This document shows, in pieces, positions 7,842 to 16,640 of a stretch of 45,157 nucleotides of DNA. The stretch is from assembly GCA_900541915.1 (NCBI GenBank), contig UQLS01000015.1:1-45157 (forward strand). The letters run 5' to 3'. The first letter of the stretch is position 1; every line of letters starts with the position of its first letter. The notes under the pieces are model-generated. The model saw only the letters and a program-made list of their open reading frames with translations, had not been told where the DNA came from and ran no database searches. A program made the position numbers and the translations under genes. This DNA comes from an uncultured Phascolarctobacterium sp. GTDB lineage: Bacteria > Bacillota > Negativicutes > Acidaminococcales > Acidaminococcaceae.

Positions 7842-7856
7842 ATCATAATTTATGAT
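7842..7856. promoter_or_regulatory. 15-bp perfect palindrome between the divergent YitT and FAH genes
   Basis: ATCATAATTTATGAT reads the same on both strands about a central T. It lies in the gap shared by the minus-strand YitT gene and the plus-strand hydrolase/selenium operon, so it may be an operator. The AT-rich composition weakens the case. Confidence 0.4.
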
Positions 7857-7905
7857 GATTTGGTATAGTTAGTGCTACATATGAAGAATTTAGCGGCGGA
7901 TATAT

Positions 7906-7934
7906 TTATCTGCTGACAGGAAATATAGTATAAT
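7906..7934 (+). promoter_or_regulatory. Candidate promoter of the FAH-yqeC-selD operon
   Basis: A perfect TATAAT lies at 7929-7934, 63 bases before the start codon at 7998. The -35 at 7906-7911 (TTATCT) is poor at 17-base spacing, which suggests either weak or activator-dependent expression. Confidence 0.4.
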
Positions 7935-7997
7935 TATAAGTAAATGTAAATCTGAATAAAGCTAGAAAATACATTAAAAGAAAATGAGGGATGAAGA

Positions 7998-8906
7998 ATG
8001 AAATTCTATACGGCAGAAATAAACGGCATACCTGAAATATTGGTGGCTTTTGATAATGACGGTATAGCATACAGACTGAATATGCTGCAGAAACTGAGCG
8101 GAAAATTAGCGTATAAAGATATGAATGAACTTATTTGCCAGCTGGGACAGGAAGAAAAAGCACAGATGCAGTTATTAGCTAAAAATACCGATGCTTTGCA
8201 GGGGGCGGCTGTAGCTTTAGAGGCAGTAAAGTTATGTGCGCCAATCGTACATCCGCGGCAGGATGTTATTTGCCTGGGCATAAATTATGATGCGCACGCT
8301 CAGGAAGCAGGCAGATTTTCTGATGAAGCTTTTGGCGGAGAGCGTCCTTATACGATTTATTTTTCGAAAAGGGTAAGTACGGCGACAGGTTCCGGTGATT
8401 TTATTCCGGCTTATGAGGGATTGGTAGACAGCCTGGACTATGAAGCCGAACTGGGGGTTATCTTGGGTAAAGACGCTAAAGATGTAAGTAAAGAAGAAGC
8501 GGAAGATTATATTTTGGGTTATACGGTGATTAATGATGTCAGCGCCAGAAATTTGCAGACCAGACATAAACAATGGTATCGCGGCAAAAGCTTAGATGGG
8601 TTTACACCGATGGGGCCCTGCATTGTTACTGCAGATGAGATTGCGGATGTACAGAATCTGGATATCCGTTGTTATGTAAATGGACAGCTGCGCCAGTCCA
8701 GCAATACTAAATATATGATACAGACTGTTGCAGGTGCTATTGCAGAGCTTTCGCAGGGCATGACGCTGCAGGCCGGTACAATTATAGCTACCGGTACTCC
8801 GGCTGGTGTCGGCATGGGAATGCAGCCGCCTGCTTTCCTGCGCAGCGGTGATACTGTAGTCTGCGAGATTGAAAGCATCGGCAGACTGGAAAATACGGTA
8901 AAATAA
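7998..8906 (+). CDS. Fumarylacetoacetate hydrolase (FAH) family protein
   Basis: The 302-residue protein has a short variable N-terminus and a FAH catalytic domain from about residue 85. Motifs include VICLGINYDAH, the metal ligands E149 and E151 in YEAELGVILG, D180 in NDVSARNLQ, KSLDGFTPMGP, and ATGTPAGVGMG near the end. The family includes acylpyruvate hydrolases, oxaloacetate tautomerases and ring-cleavage-product hydrolases. Only 11 bases separate it from yqeC, so it is the first gene of the selenium-cofactor operon. That placement suggests it acts on something downstream of the molybdenum hydroxylase, but the substrate cannot be read from sequence. Confidence 0.85.
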   Translation: MKFYTAEINGIPEILVAFDNDGIAYRLNMLQKLSGKLAYKDMNELICQLGQEEKAQMQLLAKNTDALQGAAVALEAVKLCAPIVHPRQDVICLGINYDAHAQEAGRFSDEAFGGERPYTIYFSKRVSTATGSGDFIPAYEGLVDSLDYEAELGVILGKDAKDVSKEEAEDYILGYTVINDVSARNLQTRHKQWYRGKSLDGFTPMGPCIVTADEIADVQNLDIRCYVNGQLRQSSNTKYMIQTVAGAIAELSQGMTLQAGTIIATGTPAGVGMGMQPPAFLRSGDTVVCEIESIGRLENTVK

Positions 8907-8917
8907 ACAGGACGAAA

Positions 8918-9625
8918 ATGCAGATTAAAGTATGGAATTTACTGGACGGCAATAAACATGCAGTAGCTATTGTTGGGGCAGGCGGCAAGACGACTGTAAT
9001 GTACGAACTTGCAGCTTATTTGAGCCGCAGGTATAAAAAGGTGCTGGTATCGACAACAACACATATTTATAAGCCGCCGCAGGCTGTGTTTGCAGAAAAT
9101 AAACAGCAATTACTTAGTTTGTGGCAGCAGGGCAGCTATGCTGTCTGCGGCAGGCAGGCGCAAGCTGAAAATAAGCTGATAATGCCCGAAGCTGCTGCTT
9201 TGCAAGATTATATGCAGCTGGCAGATATTACGCTGCTGGAAGCTGACGGTGCTAAAGGAAAATCATGTAAGGTACCGGCGGCTCATGAGCCTGTTATTTT
9301 GCCTCAATGTGATATTGTGCTGGGTGTTTTAGGCTTGGATGCTGTAGGGCAGAAGGTTGGCGATGCCTGCTTTCGTACAGAGCTGGGGCAAAAGTTGTTA
9401 AACTGTGACGAAGAGCATGTACTGACAGCAGAAGATATGGCGCTGATTATGACTTCACCGCAGGGCATGAGAAAAAATGCAGCTGGACGCAGTTTTTATC
9501 CTGTGTTGAATAAATGTGATACTAAAGCTGCGGCTATGAATGCGGAAATAATATGCAGGCTGCTGCAAAAGCAGGGAATCAATCAGGATGATATCTGGGT
9601 AAGAGGAGCGTGGCAAAGTGAGTGA
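8918..9625 (+). CDS. yqeC: Selenium cofactor biosynthesis protein YqeC
   Basis: The 235-residue protein starts with a P-loop-like VAIVGAGGKTTVMYELA near residue 20 and VLVSTTTHIYKP, followed by LLEADGAKGKSCKVPA and VLGVLGLDAVGQKV. These are the hallmarks of TIGR03172/YqeC, a nucleotide-binding protein found in genomes with selenium-dependent molybdenum hydroxylases. Its exact step is unknown. It overlaps the selD start (GTG at 9618) by 8 bases, so the two are translationally coupled. Length is normal for the family. Confidence 0.87.
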   Translation: MQIKVWNLLDGNKHAVAIVGAGGKTTVMYELAAYLSRRYKKVLVSTTTHIYKPPQAVFAENKQQLLSLWQQGSYAVCGRQAQAENKLIMPEAAALQDYMQLADITLLEADGAKGKSCKVPAAHEPVILPQCDIVLGVLGLDAVGQKVGDACFRTELGQKLLNCDEEHVLTAEDMALIMTSPQGMRKNAAGRSFYPVLNKCDTKAAAMNAEIICRLLQKQGINQDDIWVRGAWQSE

Positions 9626-10649
9626 ACAGGAAAAAATAGTTTTTTGCAAAGGCGGAGGCTGTACGGCAAAATTAGGAGCTGGCATTTTGAGCCATATCCT
9701 GGAAAAGCTGCCTAAAGGACCTGCTGATCCGGCTTTGTTAGTTGGCTATGACAGCAAGGATGATGCGGCTGTTTATCAGGTAACGGATGATTTGGCTATA
9801 GTGCAGACTTTGGATTTTTTTCCGCCAATGGTTGATGATCCTTATACCTTTGGACAGATTGCAGCTGCCAATGCGTTAAGTGATATTTACGCTATGGGTG
9901 GCGAGGTTAAGACGGCCTTAAATATTGTCTGCTTTCCGGAAGTTATGGATTTGAATATTTTAGGTGAGATTATGCGCGGCGGTGCTGAAAAGGTAATGGA
10001 AGCAGGAGGAACGCTGGCAGGCGGACATTCTATTGCGGACAGTGATGTTAAATATGGTTTGTCCGTAACGGGTCTGATTAATCCTCATAAAATATATACC
10101 AATAACGGCGGTCAGCCGGGCGATAAGCTGATTTTAACTAAAAAACTGGGCGTTGGTATTATCTGTACGGCTAACAGGGTTGATGAAGCTTCGGCAGAGG
10201 CGATGGAGGAAGCTGTTGCCTCTATGACGCGCTTAAATAAATATGCCGCAGAGATTCTGCGCAAATATACAGTGCACGCCTGCACGGATGTAACTGGTTT
10301 CAGTTTCTTAGGGCATCTGCATGAGATGATGGATAGCAGATTATCCTGTATTATTCAGTCGCAGCAGGTGCCGGTTATGGAGCCTGCGCTGGCTTATGCT
10401 GATGAATTTTTACTGACAGCAGCGGCGCAGAGAAACAGAAATCATACGGAGAAATTTGTTCAGTTTGAAAATATACCCTTTGCGATGGAAGAAGTGCTGT
10501 TTGACCCACAGACTTCCGGGGGATTATTGGCGGCAGTGGCGCCGGAATGTGCGCAGCAGTTGCTGCAGGAGCTATGCGAGGCGGGAATGCCTGCTGCAAT
10601 AGTTGGCGAGATAGTAGAACAGCGTGAAAAAGAAATTTATGTGCTTTAA
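9618..10649 (+). CDS. selD: Selenide, water dikinase
   Basis: SelD makes selenophosphate from selenide and ATP. The N-terminal glycine-rich segment is CKGGGCTAKLG: C15 matches the catalytic Cys17 of the E. coli enzyme and K18 matches its Lys20, so this is a Cys form and not a selenoprotein. The AIR-synthase-like core follows, with DDAAVYQ, TLDFFPPMVDDPYTFG, ALSDIYAMGG, LAGGHSI, CTDVTGFSFLGH and the C-terminal DPQTSGGLL. The 343-residue length is typical. The start is GTG, with AGAGGAG upstream, inside the end of yqeC. With no selA or selB in view, the selenophosphate is best explained as feeding the hydroxylase cofactor (the 'orphan SelD' setting). Confidence 0.93.
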   Translation: MSEQEKIVFCKGGGCTAKLGAGILSHILEKLPKGPADPALLVGYDSKDDAAVYQVTDDLAIVQTLDFFPPMVDDPYTFGQIAAANALSDIYAMGGEVKTALNIVCFPEVMDLNILGEIMRGGAEKVMEAGGTLAGGHSIADSDVKYGLSVTGLINPHKIYTNNGGQPGDKLILTKKLGVGIICTANRVDEASAEAMEEAVASMTRLNKYAAEILRKYTVHACTDVTGFSFLGHLHEMMDSRLSCIIQSQQVPVMEPALAYADEFLLTAAAQRNRNHTEKFVQFENIPFAMEEVLFDPQTSGGLLAAVAPECAQQLLQELCEAGMPAAIVGEIVEQREKEIYVL

Positions 10650-10662
10650 AGGAGAGTTAAAA

Positions 10663-11274
10663 ATGCTGCAAGTTAATGCTTTGGGTGATGCGTGCCCGAT
10701 TCCGGTCGTTAAAACTAAAAATGCCATTAAAGAATTAAACGGCAGCGGTCAGGTATGCGTATTGGTAGATAATGAAATTGCTGTACAAAATCTGACTAAA
10801 ATGGCTAATCAGAAAGGTTACGGCATAAAAAGCGAAAAACTGGAAGAGCGAAAATACCAGGTTGTTCTGACGGTAGGTGAAGCGGCCGAAGAAAAGGAAG
10901 CTATTGATGTGCCGGAGCTTTGTATTCCTGATGGAAGAAAGAATAAGGTTGTAGTTATCTCGTCTGATAAAATGGGCAGCGGTGATGATGTATTAGGTGC
11001 GCCTTTGATGAAAGGCTTTATTTTTGCGCTGACTCAGCAGGATGAACTGCCTAAAACTATTTTGCTGTATAATGGCGGCGCAAGATTAACCTGTGAGGAT
11101 TCTCCTGCACTGGAAGACTTTAAATCTCTGGAAGCGCAGGGAGTAGAAATCCTCACCTGCGGTACCTGTCTGAATCACTATGGCTTAACTGATAAGCTGC
11201 AAGTAGGCGCTGTAACCAATATGTATGTGATTGCAGAAAAAATGCTGCAGGCATCGTCGGTTATCAGACCATGA
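10663..11274 (+). CDS. yedF: Sulfurtransferase-like selenium metabolism protein YedF
   Basis: The ATG at 10663 follows GGAG at a good distance. An upstream in-frame ATG at 10624 would overlap selD and add residues unlike the family. The first 75 residues form a TusA-like domain with the CPxP motif (C11, DACPIPVVKTK). The rest is a DsrE-like domain with SSDKMGSGDDVLGAPLMKGF and ILTCGTCLNHYGL, offering further thiols. This two-domain form is TIGR03527, seen with SelD in selenium-dependent hydroxylase genomes and presumed to carry or reduce selenium. Its stop overlaps the ATG of the desulfurase gene. Confidence 0.9.
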   Translation: MLQVNALGDACPIPVVKTKNAIKELNGSGQVCVLVDNEIAVQNLTKMANQKGYGIKSEKLEERKYQVVLTVGEAAEEKEAIDVPELCIPDGRKNKVVVISSDKMGSGDDVLGAPLMKGFIFALTQQDELPKTILLYNGGARLTCEDSPALEDFKSLEAQGVEILTCGTCLNHYGLTDKLQVGAVTNMYVIAEKMLQASSVIRP

Positions 11275-12425
11275 TTTATTTTGACAATGCGGCGACAACG
11301 CTGCAAAAACCCCCTGCTGTAGCAGAAGCTATGCTGCAGGCTTTACAGTCTTTGGGCAATGCCGGCAGAGGAGCACACGAGCCTACGCTCAAGGCAGCAA
11401 GAGTTATTTATGATACCAGGGTAAAACTGGCACGTTTATTCGGTTCTGATGATCCATCAAGAATTGCTTTTACTTCTAATGCAACCGAAGCGCTTAACTG
11501 TGTTTTGCAGCGCCTTTTTATGCCGGGAGATCATGTGTTTACTACAGTTTGTGAGCATAATTCTGTGCTGCGTCCGCTGTATTTGGCAGAGACAGATGGT
11601 GTTGATGTTACCCACATGCAGGCAGATGCTTTAGGACGGATTGATTATGCAGAGTTAGAACAAAATCTGCGTTCGCAGACGAAGGCGGTTGTGATTACGC
11701 AAGCCTCTAATCTGACGGGCAACTTAACGAATTTAAAGCTGGTATCTGATTTTACTCATAAACATGGATTGCTGCTGGTAGTTGATGCTTCACAGACAGT
11801 GGGAAGTATTCCTGTTGATGTAGTTGAATTGGATATAGATATACTGTGCTTTACCGGGCATAAGGGACTGATGGGGCCGCAGGGAACTGGCGGTATTTAT
11901 GTACGTCCCGGTCTTACTGTGCGGCCTTTTAAGGTAGGCGGCAGCGGTGTGCACAGCTTTTTGACAACGCATCCCAGTGAGATGCCCACGGTACTGGAAG
12001 CAGGAACACTGAATGGTCATGGTATTGCAGGACTGAATGCAGCATTAGATTTTTTGCTGGCTACAGGCATAGAAAAAATACATGCACATGAAGATAAACT
12101 TATGCGGCGCTTTGTGCAAGGCGTACAGAATCTGCCTGCTGTTAAACTGTACGGTGATTATCAGGCTGATGAAAGGACGGCTATTGTTGCTTTAAACATC
12201 GGCACACTTGATTCTGCTGCAGTAAGTGATATTTTGTGGGAAGATTATCAGATTTGTGTACGGGCAGGTGCTCATTGCGCTCCGCTGCTGCATCGTCACT
12301 TTGGTACAGAAAAGCAGGGAGCAGTACGTTTCAGTTTTGGGTATTTTAATACGGAGGCTGAGGTAGATATTGCTGTCGAAGCAGTGAAAGAGCTTGCCTG
12401 CCAGTATGAACAGGAAAATAGGTAA
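11271..12425 (+). CDS. Cysteine desulfurase family protein (class V aminotransferase fold)
   Basis: A 384-residue PLP enzyme related to NifS/CsdA. It begins MIYFDNAATTLQKPPAV. It carries the PLP lysine K198 in FTGHKGLMGPQGTGG and the persulfide-forming C336 in RAGAHCAPLLH. The short loop around the Cys resembles the TIGR01977 group rather than IscS. Its start overlaps the yedF stop, and DUF3343 follows after 5 bases. In this setting it probably draws selenium or sulfur from (seleno)cysteine for the selenophosphate or cofactor pathway; that role is inferred from the neighbours. Confidence 0.9.
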   Translation: MIYFDNAATTLQKPPAVAEAMLQALQSLGNAGRGAHEPTLKAARVIYDTRVKLARLFGSDDPSRIAFTSNATEALNCVLQRLFMPGDHVFTTVCEHNSVLRPLYLAETDGVDVTHMQADALGRIDYAELEQNLRSQTKAVVITQASNLTGNLTNLKLVSDFTHKHGLLLVVDASQTVGSIPVDVVELDIDILCFTGHKGLMGPQGTGGIYVRPGLTVRPFKVGGSGVHSFLTTHPSEMPTVLEAGTLNGHGIAGLNAALDFLLATGIEKIHAHEDKLMRRFVQGVQNLPAVKLYGDYQADERTAIVALNIGTLDSAAVSDILWEDYQICVRAGAHCAPLLHRHFGTEKQGAVRFSFGYFNTEAEVDIAVEAVKELACQYEQENR

Positions 12426-12430
12426 AGATA

Positions 12431-12667
12431 ATGAGGCTGAAAAGACTTTACAGAGTAATAACCTTTGCTACAACGACGGATGCTATGGCAGCAGAAAAAT
12501 TCTGTCTGGACAATAGTATTGGCGGTAGGCTGATACCAGTTCCGCAGGAAATTTCTGCCGGCTGCGGGCTGGCATGGCGTATGATGCCGGAAGACTATCT
12601 TCTTTTGGAGCAGCAGCGTGATAAGTGGAGTTTTGCCATAGAAGCAAGCCGAGAAATAATGATGTAA
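12431..12667 (+). CDS. DUF3343 domain-containing small protein
   Basis: The 78-residue protein matches DUF3343: YRVITFATTTDAMAAEKF, then GRLIPVPQEISAGCGLAWRM. Its Cys in SAGCGLAW is the conserved position and could carry a persulfide or selenide. The gene sits between the cysteine desulfurase and yqeB and is regularly seen with selenium-hydroxylase genes. A selenium-carrier role is plausible, but nothing in the sequence proves it. Confidence 0.8.
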   Translation: MRLKRLYRVITFATTTDAMAAEKFCLDNSIGGRLIPVPQEISAGCGLAWRMMPEDYLLLEQQRDKWSFAIEASREIMM

Positions 12668-12685
12668 TTAAAACGGAGTGAGAAA

Positions 12686-13510
12686 ATGCAAAAGGAATGC
12701 AGGATAATTGTACGCGGCGGCGGCGACCTGGCAACGGGAACCATACACCGCTTATGGGGAGCAGGCTTTAAAGTTTTAGTGCTTGAATGTGCTGCCCCTG
12801 CTGCAATACGCAGGCAGGTAGCTGTTTGCGAGGCTGTTTATGAAGGCAAAGCAACAGTTGAAGGTATGGAATGCGTATTGATTAAAGACTGGCAGGAAGC
12901 AGAAACAATATGGCAGCAAGAGAAAGTACCGCTGCTGGTAGATGAAACAGGCAGCTGCATTGAAGCTTTTAAACCAGATATTGTAATTGACGCGATTATT
13001 GCCAAGAAAAATTTGGGTACAAATAAAAAAATGGCCCCGCTTACTATTGCTATGGGACCTGGTTTTACTGCTGGTGAAGATGTAGATTGTATAGTTGAAA
13101 CAAAGCGCGGACATAATCTGGGACGTATTATCCGAAACGGCAGTGCGGCGCCGAACAGCGGTATACCCGGCAATATCGGCGGCTATACGGCAGAACGCGT
13201 TCTGCATGCTGAGGCAGAAGGAACTATACATGTTGTACGCGGCATTGGCGAAATAGTTGAGCAGGGTGAGGTTATTGCTGTAATAGAGAAAGACGGAACG
13301 GAAACAGTGGTTACAGCTACTATTCCCGGCATTATCCGAGGTATGATTCGCGAAGGTTATTATGTGACTAAAGGCTTCAAGATTGCTGATATTGATCCGC
13401 GTCGTGAAGAACTTGCTAACTGTTTTACTATTTCTGATAAGGCACGCTGCATTGCCGGCAGTGTGTTGGAGTTAGTCTGCCGCTATGCCTTGGAGAAAGA
13501 AAAATGCTGA
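12686..13510 (+). CDS. yqeB: Selenium-dependent molybdenum hydroxylase system protein YqeB
   Basis: The 274-residue protein starts with a Rossmann-like IIVRGGGDLATGTIHRLWGAGF and continues with VDAIIAKKN-type and IAMGPGFTAGEDVDCIVET segments, the signature of EF2563/TIGR03309 (YqeB). This family is the best single marker of selenium-dependent molybdenum hydroxylases. Family annotation links it to cofactor maturation, but the reaction is not established. A ribosome site (GGAG) precedes the ATG. It overlaps the xdhC-like start by 7 bases. Confidence 0.9.
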   Translation: MQKECRIIVRGGGDLATGTIHRLWGAGFKVLVLECAAPAAIRRQVAVCEAVYEGKATVEGMECVLIKDWQEAETIWQQEKVPLLVDETGSCIEAFKPDIVIDAIIAKKNLGTNKKMAPLTIAMGPGFTAGEDVDCIVETKRGHNLGRIIRNGSAAPNSGIPGNIGGYTAERVLHAEAEGTIHVVRGIGEIVEQGEVIAVIEKDGTETVVTATIPGIIRGMIREGYYVTKGFKIADIDPRREELANCFTISDKARCIAGSVLELVCRYALEKEKC

Positions 13511-14475
13511 AATTACTGGAAGTATTAGCACAGACTCTGACAGAAGGTCATGATTGCCTGCTGGCTACGGTTATTGAAAGCAGCGGTTCTACACCGCGCA
13601 GTGCTGGAGCTTATATGCTGGTGGGCAGTCAGGGACGTATTTATGGTACGATTGGCGGCGGCAACCTTGAGTATCAGGCTATTTTAAAGGGGCAAAAACA
13701 GATTGCGCAGCGAGAAAACTTTTTGTTTGAATATGTCCTGACAGCAGAAAAAGTAGCTGGTTTAGGCATGATTTGCGGCGGCAGCTGCAAAGTTCTGTTC
13801 TGTTATCTTAATGCGGCAGATGCAGCAGTACGTCAATCTGTTGAACAGGCTTTAGCTGCTGCTAAAATGCAGAAGCCTTATTGGCTGCTGCTGCCTTTTG
13901 ATGCCGGGCCGCTTAAAGTGGTAAATAATGCCGAGGTAAGAGGAAGAGCCGGTAAGCTTTTGGCTGAGGGCAAGGAATATTATGCGGAACAATTTGCTTA
14001 TGACGGCAAAGTTTATGTTTTTGGCGGCGGACATTTGGCGCAGGAGGTTGTACCGCTTTTAGCTCATCTTGATTTTACCTGCGTGGTTATTGATGACAGA
14101 GAAGAGTTCAGCAGAGCAGAACTTTTTCCCGGGGCCGCAGAAGTGCTGCAGCTGGATTTTAAACAGCTATCAGAGTATTTGAATTTGCAGCAGAGTGATT
14201 ATGCAGCAGTAATGACACGCGGTCATCTGCATGATGCCGATGTGGAACGCTTTCTACTGAATACTGATACTGGTTATATCGGAGTGGTAGGCAGCCGCAG
14301 AAAAGCGCAGCTGACTCGTGAAACACTGCTGGCAGAAGGTTACAGCAGGCAGCAGCTGGACAGGATTATTACTCCGATTGGTCTTGATATCGGCAGTGAA
14401 ACGCCTACGGAAATTGCTGTCAGCATAGCTGCTCAACTGATTCAGGAAAGAGCCACAAGATATAACAAAGCGTAA
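13504..14475 (+). CDS. XdhC/CoxI family molybdenum cofactor insertion protein
   Basis: A 323-residue protein with the XdhC N-terminal domain (CLLATVIESSGSTPRSAGAYML, TIGGGNLEYQA) and a C-terminal Rossmann domain (VYVFGGGHLAQEVVPLLAHL, GVVGSRRKAQLT, ITPIGLDIGSETPTEIAVSI). XdhC proteins bind the molybdenum cofactor and help insert the terminal sulfido, or here perhaps selenido, ligand into hydroxylases. It is coupled to yqeB by a 7-base overlap. The permease gene follows after 73 bases. Confidence 0.9.
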   Translation: MLKLLEVLAQTLTEGHDCLLATVIESSGSTPRSAGAYMLVGSQGRIYGTIGGGNLEYQAILKGQKQIAQRENFLFEYVLTAEKVAGLGMICGGSCKVLFCYLNAADAAVRQSVEQALAAAKMQKPYWLLLPFDAGPLKVVNNAEVRGRAGKLLAEGKEYYAEQFAYDGKVYVFGGGHLAQEVVPLLAHLDFTCVVIDDREEFSRAELFPGAAEVLQLDFKQLSEYLNLQQSDYAAVMTRGHLHDADVERFLLNTDTGYIGVVGSRRKAQLTRETLLAEGYSRQQLDRIITPIGLDIGSETPTEIAVSIAAQLIQERATRYNKA

Positions 14476-14548
14476 AAAACTTTACAATTTTATCTGTATT
14501 CATTAAAATAGTAAGGTAATAAATTTTTAGTTTACAGAGGGATGTTGA

Positions 14549-15940
14549 ATGAAAGAAAAAAATAATGCTTTAGATGCTGCATATCAGTTTGAAGCAGAAA
14601 TGCCCCTGCTGAGGGCTATTCCGCTGGGACTGCAGCATGTGCTGGCAATGTTTGTCGGCAATCTTACTCCGCTGCTTATTATTACCGGTGCCTGTGGTAT
14701 TGTAGGCGGCAGCGATTTGGCAGATTTACAGATTAGTCTGCTGCAGAATGCCATGATTATTGCCGGTATTGTTACATTGGTGCAGTTATATGCTATTGGC
14801 CCCTGCGGCGGTAAAGTACCGATTATCATGGGTACCAGCTCCGGCTTTATCGGCGTTTTTAATGGCGTCGCTGCAACTATGGGCAGTGGTGTGACCGCTT
14901 ATGGCGCGATGATGGGTGCTTCTATTATCGGCGGGTTGTTTGAAGGCGTGCTGGGCTTTTTCTTAAAGCCGTTGAGACGCTTCTTCCCGGCTGTTGTTAC
15001 CGGTACGGTTGTTTTGTCCATTGGTCTGTCGCTGATTGCAGTTGGTATCAATTCTTTTGGCGGCGGTTTTGGTGCCAAAGATTTTGGCTCTATGGAAAAC
15101 GTGCTGCTGGCAACCTTTGTTTTGGCAGTAATTTTGTTCTTCAAACATGCTACTAAAGGTTTTGTAAGCTATTCTTCAATTTTGTGCGGCATTATTGCAG
15201 GTTACGTTGCAGCTTTCGTTATGGGGCTGGTATTGCCTACCACTGCTGTTGATGCTAACGGAGTGGAATATACCAAGGCATGGGTACTGAACTGGAATAA
15301 AGTTGCAGAAGCAGGCTGGTTTGCTGTTCCGGAGCTTTTGCCGGTAGATATTGTTTTTGATATGCGCGCTATTTTGCCGGTTGCTATTATGTTTATCGTA
15401 ACAGCAGTCGAAACTGTAGGCGATATTTCCGGCGTTATGGAAGGCGGCATGGGCCGTGAAGCTACTGATAAAGAGCTGTCCGGCGGTGTTATCTGCGATG
15501 GTTTGGGTTCTTCCTTTGCAGCGCTTTTAGGTGTACTGCCTAATACTTCTTTCAGCCAGAACGTAGGTCTTGTGGCTATGACCAAGGTTGTCAATCGTTA
15601 TGCACTGGCAACCGGTGCGGTCTTCTTAATTCTGTGCGGCCTTATTCCTAAGCTGGGCGCACTGGTTTCTATTATGCCGCAGTCCGTATTGGGCGGCGCA
15701 GCCGTTATGATGTTCTCTTCTATCGTTGTCAGCGGTATTATGCTCATAACAAAAGAGCCACTGAACGGCAGAAGTCTGAGTATCGTTTCAGTAGCTCTTG
15801 GTGTAGGCTATGGTATTGGTGCAAATCCGGGTATTCTGGCTCATACACCGCAATTTGTACAGCTTATTTTTGGTGGCTCCGGCATTGTTCCGGCAGCACT
15901 GGTGGCAATATTGCTTAATATTGTTCTGCCGAAGGAGTAA
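14549..15940 (+). CDS. NCS2 family nucleobase (uracil-xanthine) permease
   Basis: A 463-residue transporter with about 14 membrane spans. Family features include GLQHVLAMFVGNLTPLLI near the N-terminus, GGKVPIIMGTSSGFIGV, and the later NCS2 signature around VETVGDISGVMEGG and LGVLPNTSFSQNVGLV. The N-terminal QHVLAMF-type segment is typical of xanthine/uric acid/uracil carriers. Its place inside the hydroxylase cluster suggests import of a purine-like substrate. No purine riboswitch is visible in the 73-base gap before it. The last 26 bases overlap the end of mocA on the opposite strand. Confidence 0.9.
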   Translation: MKEKNNALDAAYQFEAEMPLLRAIPLGLQHVLAMFVGNLTPLLIITGACGIVGGSDLADLQISLLQNAMIIAGIVTLVQLYAIGPCGGKVPIIMGTSSGFIGVFNGVAATMGSGVTAYGAMMGASIIGGLFEGVLGFFLKPLRRFFPAVVTGTVVLSIGLSLIAVGINSFGGGFGAKDFGSMENVLLATFVLAVILFFKHATKGFVSYSSILCGIIAGYVAAFVMGLVLPTTAVDANGVEYTKAWVLNWNKVAEAGWFAVPELLPVDIVFDMRAILPVAIMFIVTAVETVGDISGVMEGGMGREATDKELSGGVICDGLGSSFAALLGVLPNTSFSQNVGLVAMTKVVNRYALATGAVFLILCGLIPKLGALVSIMPQSVLGGAAVMMFSSIVVSGIMLITKEPLNGRSLSIVSVALGVGYGIGANPGILAHTPQFVQLIFGGSGIVPAALVAILLNIVLPKE

Positions 15941-16544
15941 GCAGTTCTAAATGCTGTAAATCCTCAGGCGTATCAATATCATAAAGTTCGTAAGCATCCT
16001 GGGCGGGAACATAACGTACCCGTTCAGGATATTTTTTTAGCAGATAGGAACCGCCTTTATCCTGCGGCAGCTGCATAAGTTCTGCAGCAAAAGCAGCGGG
16101 AAAAAGTATAGGGTTGCCGGGTATATCATTATAAGATGTGCGATAAATATATTGCGGAGCAGCAAGAAAAGCCTGACAAAGTTTGAAGAGCGATGCTGCG
16201 CTGATTAAAGGCTGATCGGCAACACAGAACAGGTAGCCGGCTGGTTTGTAATCCTTTAGTCTGCCTATGGCCAAACGAACAGTATCATTTTGTCCGGGTT
16301 CATCATGCAGCAGGACAGAGACCTGCTGTTTATGGCAGATATCAGCTGCTTCTGCTGTGCGGGTTACAACAAGTCGTTCAAGAAAGGGAATCTGATTAGT
16401 TGTGAGCAGAATATTTTCCAGCAGCGGACGACCATGAAAGGATGCTAAAAGTTTATTGCTGCCAAAACGCTGCGAAGCGCCGGAGGCCATGATAATGCAG
16501 GCTATGGGCAGCGGCTGCTTTGAAAAATGAGAATTGTTTTGCAT
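15915..16544 (-). CDS. mocA: Molybdenum cofactor cytidylyltransferase, MocA/YgfJ family
   Basis: The 209-residue protein has the nucleotidyltransferase start CIIMASGASQRFGSNKLL, then VADQPLISAASL with its metal-binding Asp, then NIPGNPILFP-like and DKGGSYLLKK segments. It ends with YDIDTPEDLQHL. This is the MocA group that attaches CMP to molybdopterin, giving the MCD cofactor used by many bacterial xanthine-dehydrogenase-family enzymes. It is the only minus-strand gene of the cluster and converges on the permease with a tail overlap. Its own promoter faces away from the hydroxylase genes. Confidence 0.88.
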   Translation of the reverse strand: MQNNSHFSKQPLPIACIIMASGASQRFGSNKLLASFHGRPLLENILLTTNQIPFLERLVVTRTAEAADICHKQQVSVLLHDEPGQNDTVRLAIGRLKDYKPAGYLFCVADQPLISAASLFKLCQAFLAAPQYIYRTSYNDIPGNPILFPAAFAAELMQLPQDKGGSYLLKKYPERVRYVPAQDAYELYDIDTPEDLQHLELLTPSAEQY

Positions 16545-16580
16545 AATATACTTCCTCGTGGTTAGAATAAATTTGCTTTT

Positions 16581-16609
16581 ATTGTATAATCAGACCGGCA
16601 ACTGTTCAA
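16581..16609 (-). promoter_or_regulatory. Promoter of mocA
   Basis: On the minus strand TTGAAC (16604-16609) and TACAAT (16581-16586) are spaced by 17 bases, about 37 bases before the mocA start. Confidence 0.5.
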
Positions 16610-16640
16610 TACTATCTGCATGAAATTATTTACTGTAAAA

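Noticed and set aside
9618..10649. SelD as a selenoprotein (UGA at the active site)
   Set aside because: The catalytic position is a normal Cys codon (C15), and no in-frame TGA occurs before the true stop.
14476..14548. Purine riboswitch before the NCS2 permease
   Set aside because: The 73-base gap lacks the paired three-way junction and conserved loops of the purine aptamer.
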